Shown here piece by piece: positions 11,291 to 22,400 of a stretch of 64,000 nucleotides of DNA. The notes below the pieces were generated by a model, which had not been told where the DNA came from, did no database searches, and saw only the letters and a list, made by a program, of their open reading frames with translations. The stretch is from contig JAJEKV010000062.1 in assembly GCA_021234155.1 (NCBI GenBank), positions 3,569,305 through 3,633,304 on the forward strand. Direction: 5' to 3'. Made by a program: the position numbers and the translations under genes. Position 1 is the first letter of the stretch. Each line of letters opens with the position of its first letter. The stretch comes from Isoetes taiwanensis (lineage: Eukaryota; Streptophyta; Lycopodiopsida; Isoetales; Isoetaceae).

Positions 11291-11574
11291 ATGTCTAACT
11301 TCTATTTTGTCATTATGTTTAATGCCCAAAGCACTTTTATAAAGTTGAGCATGTCTTCTAAACATCTTAATCGTGTTAATTTATCAAACTATGTGATTAT
11401 CAAACTGGTTTACATCCAAATGTTAAGTTAGTAAACCACTTGAACCTCATGGCTAATCCAACAAGAAGCCCTTATTTATTACTGGAAATAGGCATAAGCT
11501 AAGAACTATACATGATACATTGGAGCAATTGTTAGATTAATTCACATTACAAATTTACAGAACAAAGAGCAGCT

Positions 11575-11715
11575 ATCCACCTTTCTTCTTTCCCTTCTCT
11601 TTTACCTTTTCTTGCCCTTCTCCACTTTTCTCCTTTTTATTTTCCCCTCTCTCTTTTTTCATTTTTCTATTTCCACTTTTCCTTTTTCTCCCATCTGTCC
11701 ATTTCCCTTTTTTCA
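11575..11715. repeat. Polypyrimidine tract (with a second one at 11970-12105)
   Basis: The plus strand is almost pure C/T from about 11575 to 11715 and again from about 11970 to 12105, including a poly-C run near 12013-12024. Open frames across it encode only low-complexity S/F/P strings and are not genes. Confidence 0.7.
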
Positions 11716-11724
11716 TTCTCCTCT

Positions 11725-11934
11725 TCCGTGGTAAGACCATAAACTGCCACGTCCAAGATCCTATGGTAAAATCCTATACTGCTATGCCCAAGGTCATGGG
11801 TTCAACGTCTCATTGTGGAAGTGACCATAATCATTATAAAGTTAGTGAGCACTTCACCTTTGTGGAGCGGTGGGGGTAAAGTCCCATCTGTGCGTGTGTC
11901 CTGTCAGTTTTGGCTTCTCATGGACATCAAAAAC

Positions 11935-11969
<35 letters not shown>
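11725..11969 (+). mobile_element. SINE with tRNA-like head and LINE family B tail
   Basis: The head contains a box A-like TGGTAAAATCC (11764-11774) and a box B-like GGGTTCAACGTC (11798-11809) spaced as in a tRNA promoter. The body then runs to CTTCTCATGGACATCAAAAA, followed by (CTAT)n to about 11969. That end matches the 3' consensus of the local LINEs (TGGTCTCCGTGGACGATAAAAA split at other loci), so this SINE probably used their reverse transcriptase. Box B deviates by one base from consensus. Confidence 0.55.
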
Positions 11970-11970
<1 letters not shown>

Positions 11971-12105
11971 CCATGATTTTCCTTTTTTCCCTTCCTCTTC
12001 TTTCCTTTTCTCCCCCCCCCCCCCTTCATCTTTTTTTTTTCCTTTCTCCTCCCTTTCCTTTCCTCGTTTTCCCTTCCCTTTTTTGTTTTCTCCTTCGCTC
12101 TTTTA

Positions 12106-12747
12106 GTTGCCAGATTGAGCGAATCTAGGCCATCAGATTGGGTGAATCTGAGCCATTCAACGTTGTTGGTTTTTTATTGTGCAGTCTTTAGATCTATAGA
12201 GCATGGGCATTCGATCAAATGAATGAAGCAATGGTCAAGATGAAATCTTGATTGAAGGCATGCATGCACACGACAATACTTTATAATAAAAAGATTATTT
12301 GGATTACACATATTCAAATGGCCTTCACTGTCCATATTAATTTAATTGTATATGCACTTTAGCATCCATTGTTAAGCGTCAAATGTATTTGATCCCTCCT
12401 TGATCACCATGAGTCAATGTTTTGTCATCCTGCTTTAAAATATACATCCACCATCCTATAGAGAAATGTTTAACTGCTCAAGCCATTCAAATTTCAAAGC
12501 CAACCAATCAATAATAACAAGTGAAAATACTGCATCCCCCCCCCCCCCTCCCCCTTCAACTTAGTTCCCATTTCCTATTGTGCTGCCTTCCTTAGGTGGT
12601 AATAAAAAGGCGTTAGAAAATATTGAAAACAGGGAAAACAAGGTACATTTTTTTAGGGGCCCATGGTGAACAATGTTGCATTTTGTTATCACATGCATTA
12701 GTTAATAATAAAATTTTGCAACCTTATTCCAACGACAAAAGCCCTTC
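12106..12747. other. Anonymous AT-rich sequence with a poly-C run
   Basis: No gene recognised. A homopolymer C run lies at about 12537-12548. The last bases (ACAAAAGCCCTT, 12736-12747) form one side of the target duplication of the following LINE. Confidence 0.35.
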
Positions 12748-13372
12748 CTTTTTTCCTTTTTTTTTTTAAGGATGATAAACTCTAATTCAATATTCCAAAA
12801 GAAGTACACATATAATTGCAGAGACAGGAATAAAATCTCAGCAGACAAAGATAATCCACTGGTTGCAGCCACCTGTCTATGCATAAAATAAGATACCCAA
12901 ATATTCTTCAAAAATCAAATGTTTTTTCTCAGGAGCAAGCTGAGAACATAGGTATGCCTTCACCAATCTGTGTTGCACCTCTTTAAGAACTTGGTCAACA
13001 CTAATTGATAAGCCTTTGAAGATTTATAACCGCCTTCTTTTCCAAACAGACCACACCAACCAGTCTGAAGCTAAGTGGAAAGCCTGTTGCTGCAAGCTGT
13101 TCCAAGTGGAAGGATAAATGGCGAGAGTACCTGCTGGCTAGTCAAGGCCACATGGAAGAGAGATAGTAACCATGACCAAACTGGCTCAACTTGGTCACAT
13201 AGAAAGAAGCAGTGCTCGAGACTCTCAACTTGCCGCTTACATAGTGGGCAGAGTTCTAAAATGCTGGGATAAAACTTATGAACCAACACATTAACTCGCA
13301 GACATGTATGAAGGAGTTGGCACTATAAGGCAGAAATTTTGAGATGAATCAATTTATTCCAGACCCAGGACC
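12748..13372 (-). mobile_element. 5'-truncated LINE (family A), minus strand
   Basis: Read on the minus strand the parts align with the LINE at 307-1640: WSWVWNKLIHLKISA, then LLHTCLRVNV (compare VIHRCLRVNV), then the zinc knuckle LCPLCKRQVESLEHC, then WLVWSVWKRRRL (compare WLLWLIWDRRRH). One in-frame stop and at least two frame changes show it is dead. The 3' end is an A-rich tract (T-rich on plus, 12748-12770). ACAAAAGCCCTTC before the insertion and ACAAAACCCCTTC at 13373-13385 form a target duplication of about 13 bp with one mismatch. Confidence 0.75.
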
Positions 13373-13660
13373 ACAAAACCCCTTCTTCACTTATTGCAAA
13401 TCATTTATAGAATAGAATATGGAAAGGCTTCTTATACTTCCAAACTCATAATTTTGTAGATGTCTTTCCAATCAATGTTGTAATAACACATTGTCCAAAT
13501 AAAAAGGAAAATTTGTAGCCTTATTCTAACAACAAAACCCCTTTTCCACTTATTGCAAATCATTTATAAACACAAAAGGGCTTCCTATGCTTCCGTATTA
13601 CCAAGCTTCAAACTGATAATTTTCTAGATGTCTTTCTACTCAATGTTGTAATGACCTACT
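13373..13660. repeat. Local direct duplication of about 130 bp
   Basis: AACCCCTT(C/T)(T/C)(T/C)CACTTATTGCAAATCATTTATA at about 13378 and again at about 13532 starts two copies that share TTCTAGATGTCTTTC and TCAATGTTGTAATRAC before diverging. LINE insertion at 12748-13372 split the left copy from its own upstream sequence. Confidence 0.55.
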
Positions 13661-14139
13661 CTTCAAGTTGTTTGCTAAAGTCTGACAATGCCAGACAACT
13701 GTTACTAGTATTATTATATTATACATAGCTTATCATGGAAGCATAATCTAGCACTATAAATTATGGTACCAAACTAATAAGAAGAAATCTCGTAATCATG
13801 CTTGTATGCTCCAATAATTTGAACTATTTTCTTCAATTCAGTTAATTCCCTTTCTAACTAGGCAATAGGTATATCAAGATTGTAGACAATTTAGAAATTC
13901 TTTATACTCATATCTTCTAAGACTAATTAATCTACTATTGATGAGGGCTCTATAAGAAAGAAGATGCCATAATAAATGTCATTCCTCACAACCGAATCCA
14001 TTAAAATCCTTGATAATTTGGATCTTGATACATTAAGATCGTTCACGGCAATCCAAACTGAACTACATTTTGGAAAAGCTCATTGGTTCAACTCTACCTT
14101 TTCCATACAAAAACTCTCTCCCACGCCTTTGGGGGGATG
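13661..14139. other. Anonymous AT-rich sequence
   Basis: No gene recognised. If the P450 relic to the right was once longer, its decayed body would lie here, but I cannot see P450 motifs in any frame. Confidence 0.3.
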
Positions 14140-14278
14140 AATCACAACCCTTGCGACATGTAGCGAAAGCAAGAGGAAAAAGGTGCCATTTAGGAAGCTT
14201 GTTTAGCTTGTCAAGGGAGTAGAGAAGAAATGTGAGGATGCAAAGTATTGAAACAAGTGTTGGCAACCAAGACTCCAT
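14140..14278 (-). pseudogene. Relic of a cytochrome P450 N-terminus
   Basis: The minus-strand start at 14278 gives MESWLPTLVSILCILTFLLY, then SLDKLNKLPKWHLFPLAFA. This parallels METWLSLVSLPLVLLTILLY, then FLLKPSKVPPSPLALP of the P450 at 5554, and the DNA aligns base by base (ATGGA..CTTGGTTG, CTTGTTTCA, TTCTTCTCTAC, CAAG). Similarity fades after about 45 codons, in the proline hinge, and no later P450 motif follows. It is a truncated duplicate of the neighbouring gene or of a common relative. Confidence 0.65.
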
Positions 14279-15260
14279 AGGTGATAGATCCTCTAAATGA
14301 AGATTATGAATAGCTCTCTTTTTACAACCCACTATAAAAACATTTTTTAAACGAACCTATAAGAGAGAGGCAGTTTTGAATTGCAACCACACAACACTTA
14401 TCATCTACAATGCGAGTTTGAGACAAGTGGTCTTTGTGCGACCACATCTTAAGAATATCAAGGAAGATGGCTTTAGGTTTAAATGGACTAGTCACCAACC
14501 CATAAAACGACAATGCAATGTGAATTGTATGCTTGAGCTTTAGCAAACGTGTGAATATAGAAATTGTATATTGGTAATGGTCTATGGCATTAACACTATG
14601 TTCAGAGCTGCTCTAATCATTGTGCCAAAATGGTCATTAAAAAGGTATGCCAATTCCTTCATTAGAGAGAGAAAAAAAGGATTTTAACTAGTATCGGGGT
14701 AGCTTCATGAAGAGGGACCCAAAATACCTTTTTTTGGGTTGCCCCTAAGGGGGCAAACCCTTGTTTATGGGGTTTTTGGCATATCCTAGGTATATACTGG
14801 AATATACCTAGAATATGCTCAGTGACCGCTAAAACCCATCATTATCGTAAATGCCGGTCACCTTCCTTGTGGATGGCGGATGCTCCAACCGGGTAATCGG
14901 GTGGCCGGGGCTTTACGGGTCCGATAGATGGTGGGTGCAATGATCCCACCGCATCACCGTAGAAGATCGATGTTCACCCCAAATATAAAAGGAATCCATC
15001 GCCTCGCTTGGAAGAGCATTTTTCGAACATATCTAAAATGCAAATAACACAGATCGAAAAGGGATAATTTAGAAGCAAAGTAATAATCACAAAGCCCTTG
15101 TTTCAAGCAGAACATAACTAATAATCCTTGATTCAAAGAAACCTTGTAGAGATAATGTATTCAGACATGCCTTCCTGAACAGTTGTTTTCCGCCCAAAGT
15201 TTAATCCACTTTCTCTCATCGTAAGATCAGGGCAAGTCTCTTCGTTTTTTACAGTATTCG
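14279..15260. other. Anonymous sequence
   Basis: No gene recognised. A small palindrome (CCTAGGTATATACTGGAATA, then TACCTAG) lies near 14790, inside a GC-richer patch at 14700-14950. Confidence 0.3.
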
Positions 15261-16140
15261 GTGCCTATACAAAGTGGGACTCCATCGTCCATTACACGAT
15301 ATAGAAGTAATGTGCCTGGAATAGATATGTTTAACACAAATCTCGTGGATAGCTCCCAGCCATATTGGGGAAAAAAAGGGAAGATTCTCGGGGCTCAGCT
15401 ACAAAGATCATTTCCGTCCGCTTTGATTTCCGACGCCTACAGCCTACAAATGCAAATTTTTTTGACAAGGCTACCGTAAGTATGATCAAAGCTTCGTGTT
15501 AATGCTGTAGTTTTTCGCCCATAGCTAAAGATCTAAATAATAGGCGGAGTCGAGATCTTCGGGCCAAGAAGGTTAACAGATGAGTAGAAGCAGAATATAC
15601 CTTTATTTGTAAGCCGGGACTCCATCGCCTTAGGTTCAGAGCTCGGCCGCTTAACCTTGCCGGATACAAAGATTCAGATTTATAGGGAAGTCGTTCATGC
15701 ATGAAGACATGCAAAGAGCTGAACGTGCCATGCAAAGATCCAACAAATGCAGATGCATGGATGAATATCATTCGTGAGATAGCCATAGCCGTAAACTTGA
15801 ATCGCCGGAACCAACAAACGCCAAGACATGACTTTCTTTCAAAGAAATGCAAGTAATAAGGCGCCTATATTGTGTAAAATGTAAGAGTCTCATCGGGGAT
15901 ATCCATGCAACAAGAGTTCTTGAAGCGTGAATCTACCTTTTTGAGAGCTACCACTCCATCGAGATATTGCTCAAGAAGAAGCATGACAAAAGGGTTTTAT
16001 CACAATACTTTGCTTGGTAATCCCAAGACCAGGTACAAGAAATGAAAAGGTCTTTATCACTTCATATGAAAAGACTAATAGAAGAGCAAATCTACCTTCG
16101 AAGTAGCCGAACTCACGCCCATAGTCAATGATCTCGCTGG
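15261..16140 (-). repeat. Spaced repeats of a GATGGAGTCCC...AAAG|GTA exon-like phrase
   Basis: On the minus strand the phrase CGATGGAGT followed by about 18 bp and then AAAG|GTAGATT or a close variant occurs near 15952, 15615 and 15285 (weaker), and a related phrase ending TTCGAAG|GTAGATTT near 16105. Each ends in what could be a splice donor. This would fit a degenerate tandem repeat or a series of short duplicated exons. The surrounding frame 15852-15499 (117 codons) resembles nothing I know. Confidence 0.3.
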
Positions 16141-16639
16141 AAAATCAAGCGAGATATGGAGTCCAGATTTATAACTTAGTGTAAGGCATGCATTTACATG
16201 CAAATGGGCCTAATAGTCATGTAAGATCAAGACATGCGCTGCATGGAGGGGATGGGTAATCGAAGATGTCGCCATAGCTGGAGCTTCGCTTGATTGCACA
16301 GAGTGGGCCCGGTCGCCATGCCTATGGCGCCTTCCAGCTAAGGTATAAGAAAAATGCTTAAGGCCCGTGAATCGATCATTACCTTAGATCATTTTAATAG
16401 AACTTTTAGTTTTTTGCTAGAATCGCATCGCTAACCGGTCGTATGTTTTTCGTATGGTCGATTGTAGATAGGTGCAATCAATAACGGGCAAGACTTTATT
16501 GCACATGTGTCTACTTACCCTTTTTTCCCGCTGAAGAAGCCCTTGTCAATTGTGGTGATAACCTTTAAGGTAAGGCTTCCGCTTTGAAACAAGATTAGGT
16601 TTCCATATGAAGTGAAGTATGTTTTGAGCTTAGGGTTGC
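16141..16639. other. Anonymous sequence
   Basis: No gene, RNA or clear repeat recognised in this interval. Confidence 0.3.
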
Positions 16640-17175
16640 CGACGGTATTCTTTGGCAAGGTGGAGGTATGAGCCCCCAGCTGTTTTTTCCAATTTCCTTC
16701 CCTAGTGGTTACCGTGTTGTTAAAAAATCTTTCTTGCCTTGTTGGGTTAGGGATCAATTTTTACATTCAGGATTTAGGGACTTCAAGTTAGTGGTTTGAT
16801 CCCTCGTGAGGTATTGGGTCCCCCCTTGGTGGGGTGGTTAACCTTAATTGTAATTTTTTGTACCCTTTTGTCCATGGTGGTGGTACGAGTTCCCACCATG
16901 ACTGTTTTATCTCTTTTTTCCTTTTTCTTGTTGCCTTGCCTTGGTGGTTATGGTGCTTAGTTTAGGGGTTTGCCTCTAGGCTAGTGATCCTAGGTTCAAT
17001 CCCTTTATATATGATGATTCGCTTAGTGGAGGTGGAGGCTCTTATCTAGCCTTGTTCCTTTGTACCTATCTTGTAGCCCTCTGGGGCATGGTTAAGGGGC
17101 AAGCTCCAAGGCATGTGATCAAGGGTTCAATCCCTTCACATAGTCTTTGCATGTCAGAACCACTTTAGCGGAAGG
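16640..17175 (+). mobile_element. Cluster of three tRNA-like (SINE-type) modules
   Basis: Three box B-like elements lie in the same orientation: GGTTTGATCCC (16793-16803), GGTTCAATCCC (16993-17003) and GGTTCAATCCC (17125-17135). Box A-like TGGTTATGGTGC (from 16945) and TGGTTAAGGGGC (17089-17100) precede the second and third by 48 and 36 bp, close to tRNA spacing. None folds into a full cloverleaf by eye, so these are SINE heads or tRNA relics and not tRNA genes. Confidence 0.4.
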
Positions 17176-19479
17176 AACTCGAATTTAGCCATCCATTACA
17201 TTCCTATTATGACAAAAAAGACAACTCATGATTGCCAACTTTAGAACCACCCACAAAATGTAGTTGCATTCTCAACTATGGACGTTCATACTAGGTTCAA
17301 TCTTTAAATGTTTCAGATTGACAAAAAAATGGCAATAGCAGTTGGACATCTCTACTTGCTATCTTCGAAACCTATGTTATGTACACTTAGAAAGGTAGTG
17401 TTTTGATCGATTTGTTGAAGTAGATCATCATGCCGTAGGATATATCCTGCATGTGAAGACAAACTGATAGAAACATATTTGTTCTTTTTCAGGTATCTTC
17501 AACATAGATAACTTTTTGCACCAAGTATTATATACACGAGTGCCTTTTGACCGGTCAAACAAAGAAATATTCACATGGTCTTGGCCATCGCGATAAATTT
17601 CTTGTAGATTTAAATATTGATTGAGAAAACATGACTTTACGGTTTGATTTAAACCACTTCACCCTCATTAAAATGGAGGGCAACCCTCCGTGCGTAGCAC
17701 CTTGTTCCTGATGATGGCTTGCCATTTCACACTCCATAATGGACCCAATACTAATCTGCTCTTTTTAAGAGAATATTCTTACACCTAAGTACAATAAAGT
17801 GCAACTACAATAGAGATAAAACAATATAAATATCTATTATATGCTCCTTTAGACCATCTCCATGCAGAGAGAAGGCAATAATGAAAGGTGTCAAAGTACA
17901 TTGAAGCTAGTTGACATTTTTCAAACTCAATGTACGTAATTTGTCAATGCAATGGACCCAAAGGCACACTGTAATCATGTAATAGCCAGCTCCTCAGACA
18001 ACTTATGGTGGATAATGAGGACATATCCAACTCTATGTGTTGAATTCTCCGCACCGGCAAGGTATGCAAATGGGCTATTTCAACTGCGGAAGAAAATTAG
18101 CATATGTGTGCAAACCATGCTACAAAACCATGTCTATTCATAATTGATGTGTGATTGTTCCAGAGACATATTAGCAACAATTTGGAAAAGCTAATGAAGT
18201 ATTTAGATTTCATAAGTTGAGTTCAATAGCAGCCATTGTAAGAAACTTCAAAGACGTTTCCACCTCATCTAGAAAAACAATAAGGATAGGAAATTACATC
18301 GAGGATGCTATTGCCAAGCAAAGTTCAAGGAAATGTAGTGTACCTTACATATCGGGCCTGAGCTTTTTAGACTATCTGTTGGAGTAGAATGCTCCACAAA
18401 TGGCGAAGGCCATTGTTCTGCCAGTTGGATCTTCCTCTTACCATGTTAAGCCAGTCACCACAAAAGCTTTGGCGACATAACATCATATCACACTCTACCC
18501 ACTTATAATGTAGTTCCAAACCTAACATGGGGCATATAAAAAAATCGATCCATAGATGCCATTGTTCTTTCAAGTGCAGGATACACTCTAGGAGGCCTCA
18601 AGCCATGGAAATGATAAGTTCGAGAGTAGTGTATTGAACCCAATTCCGTGTCAGGCAAAATGTAGCGCATATAGAAAGAACCTTCGATAATTGTAGAATA
18701 AGAAAGCATCAAAGATTCGGATATCTTGCCTCCCAAATAGCCGCTGATTTAAGCAATAAGTTGTAGCCCCACATATGTGGATGGAGGTATGGCAATGAAG
18801 CATTTGATTGAAATCTTTACAAATGGCAAAGTATTTTCACCTATTACATTTAGTTGAAGTGCTACTGTTCAGGCCTTCTAAACTTTTGTTAGCAAAGCAT
18901 CAACATGTTGGATGCATTTCCGTGTTGTGGCAACAAATGTCGCGTAGAAACAACCTTCAATAATTGTAGAATAATAGTTTTTACAAATTACAAATGATCT
19001 TGATTATGTTCATTTACCTCGCATTGACTTTTTATAAACAAACAATAAGAGCATTAGTTATACGAGTAGATGATGATTGGTATCAACAAACATGATGCAT
19101 TTTTATCAAACCATCGGGGCCAAACCGCTGACTTACCTAGATAGTTTGGTAGCTATAATAGGCAAAGAACTTATGATGGCTTGGATTGAACAAATCTTTG
19201 TGTCTTGATTTAGAGAGTTGCAAGATAAAACCAACCAAAGCTACATGATAATGTTGCTCCGTGACACGTAATAAAAATATTACCTTCCATCGAGCAAATG
19301 ATCCATCGAATAAAGTTTCCTTGAGACGTCAGTTCCAAACAACAATCCACAAATTTATCATCGATTCAATACAATAACCTTAATTGATGCTAAAGAAGAA
19401 ATTATACTATAAGAACGTTCAATGTTCAAGAGTCTAAATTTCTATCGCCGATTCTTAAGATTAAAGGGAGAGAAATGGA
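17176..19479. other. Anonymous AT-rich sequence
   Basis: No gene recognised. A phrase of about 30 bp (AGAAAGAACCTTCGATAATT-GTAGAATAA) near 18670 recurs in diverged form near 18945, suggesting an old local duplication. Confidence 0.35.
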
Positions 19480-22400
19480 GTGTTGCACTACGTCAAAGCG
19501 CGCGGAAGCATCACCGCATTGAGGTTAATCAGCACCGCCTGGCCGGTATGGCGTTGAGATGGAGTCCTCAAGCACCCCATGTGCTCGGCTAAGTAACCGG
19601 TGGTCGAGAAGAACCGCATCACAGTCTCCGGAGACCCGCGACACAAAGACGTAGGAAGATGGCCTTGCGCTCGCACTTGAACGGCAAATGCCGTGAGCTC
19701 GCTGACAGCGGCCAGACCGCAGGTTCAGCAATTGACACCATGACACGTTAGAGAGGGGAGCAAAAGTAATGCATTACGAGACCATGGTCACGGGAGCGCA
19801 AAGGTTGAGAAGCCACCACCATGGCACGGATAGCTGCATTACGCCTTCTATCTTCGTGAGTAATGACGGGAACAGCGAGCAAGCCCTACTCTGGGCGCCA
19901 ATGTTGGAGCTTTCGAAACCCGCCCTCGCTACCCGAGCACAGGTTCGGGGAGGTTGCGGGCATACATCCCAAGCGAGAGCCATGGTCTCCCCAGGGTTCA
20001 TGATCATTTGCGGCGGTCACGGTGGGAGATAGCCAAGCGGCCGGCGTTGCAGGCACTCCCAACTTCACCAGTAGGGGCGGCTGGTGCCCCCACCCGCCTG
20101 GCGGCCTCCGCAGCCGGCGGCCGGGCGAACTGCGCCCGCCTCAAGCACCACCCACGCCATCCCGGCCACCACCACCCGGCCTGGGCCCGGCCCTGCGCCC
20201 TGCCCCATGCGGGTCAGCGAGACTCCAAGGCATGACGGAGGCCTGATAAGTAGTCAGAGGCATGCGAAGAGAAGGGGAGAGTCTGCATGCCTGATATCCC
20301 GGTACACATTACCGATGCGGGGCCAGTTCACGGCGACGCCATGGGGCTGTGCCAGTTAGTGTACTTATTGTCATATTAGCGGTTCTTGGGATCGCGCGGT
20401 GCGTGATACCATATTATGAGAACCAAGATGTTGAGAGGACATCCACGATAGGGCCGGGACACCCCGCACTTGCGCCACCGCGATGGAGCCGCCTTATTGA
20501 GGAGCTTGTCGGTGTTACATCCTGGGGGTTCTGCAGTTGGTTCAGGCCGGGGATGCACATTTTAGCCGGGCCTACCTTTCTGCTTTGGAATAGCAGCTAA
20601 GCGTATTTGAGCATTATTACATACGCTGCTTCTGGCCCACCTTCTCACGCTCTACGCTGCCTCATGACCCGCCCCTCCCGGTACATACTACCTCCGCTCC
20701 CTTCGCTCCCTTCGTGCCAGCCGGGTCTCCCACTGGCGACTCGTTTGGCATCACTTGCAGTGGCGGCAAATGGGATTGTGCCCCTTCAGAAGTGGTCTCA
20801 TGGGGTAATGAGAGCTTCCCTTGGCGAAGGGCGGTCAACTCAGGTGGCCAGTATGGATCTCTGTCTTTCGCTGGAACATGGTGGCATCTTTCGGGCACAT
20901 GCTACGTCTGTAGGGTTACCAACATTTCGTCTTTGATAAATGCGAGGGACAAGGGTGTCATGGTGGGGTTGCTTGTTACCACTCAACAATTTTGGCACAT
21001 TCGGTTACCCTCCCGAGGATAGCGACGACACAACCGGTACTTGTGGGTTAGCGGTGCATAATGCAGGTGGCAACCCTCTTTTCTCGCGCAGTCATATTTC
21101 CCTCACGCAGAGCACCTTCTATCGTTGCCACTCCGAGCGGATAGGATGGACCCTTTATGTCGATCTATGATGACATACAGCAAAGCCTGGTTAAGGTAGG
21201 GTCGTCCTTCTTGGGGATTTCAATGCAGACGGGGAGTAAAGCAGCCCATGAGACTTGACCCCTCGCCGACGACATGTCTGCCATTTCAGCCACGCCCCGC
21301 AGAGGCAACCGCCAATGCAGGATCGGATGAGCTGACCAGGTCACTTCGGGCTTTGTGACAGTTGCTCGCTATGTGGTATTTTTTGACTTGATAATTTGTA
21401 ATGGCCTGTCACGGTGGCCCGCCGGGTGCACATGCGTGCAGGCGGACAATGGGGAGGGTCTGGTGTGGTCGACTATGTGCTTTAGTCAATGCTAGCGATA
21501 TGCATCTCGTCCAGTCGTTTCTAGGTGGGCACCGACGGTCCGGATAGGAGATCGAATCACCTCCCACTTTATTTGGACATGGTTTGGCATGCCGCCAAAC
21601 CCCCACTATGCCTACCGCCATCCTCGGGTTGCGACTCAGATTATGGCGGTGCAGGACTACAAAGATGCTCATGGACGCCACGCCCGGCATTTTATGGACC
21701 CCTCACACTAGAGCAAAGCAGGCGGTAAGTGACCCGGTGGCTGCGGGATGCAGCTGACGGGTGTTTTGCAGCCAACCCCCTCTCCGCCGTGGAGGTGGAA
21801 CATTTCAGTGAATCGATGGTTTGATGTCGAGTGTAAAGAATCGCCAAAGCGCCGGCTGGTCACATTCTAGATTTAGGTACGCTTGCGAGCCCACCACCTG
21901 GTGCAGCATGCTCGCCGAAAGGAGACAAAGGCGCATTCCTTGCCGGGCATCGGGGAGGTGTTCTACCGGCGGACACTCATATCGAACCTTTGGCTAGTGC
22001 TTGAGCCGACCGACCTACAAGGGACATCACACCGGGCAAAGGAGAATAGTACTGCGGCGCTCTATGACCCACCAGGACGCCAGACGCCCATACCCCCACG
22101 GGATGACCCCCATTGGTTTCGCAGAGGAGGATGTTGTGGGAGGGCCCGCAAAGGGCTGGCTAATGGGAAGGCAATGCGACCCTCGATGGTATCACCCGGG
22201 CCAGAGTTACTTTCAAATGGGCGGTGGCAACTTCAGTCTTAGATCCCTCACTACCGCTCAACAGAAAGCATTGCAGAAGGTTTCCTAGCCAATGGACCTC
22301 ACGGGGTTGTTCCTATTCCTGGCGGGTATGACCCACTGTCCGGCCAATTACCGGACGATCATGGTCAGTTGATGATTTGACAAACTCATATCGGGCATTC

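Noticed and set aside
11870-12128. Serine/phenylalanine/proline-rich frames
   Set aside because: They translate the CTAT microsatellite and polypyrimidine tract.
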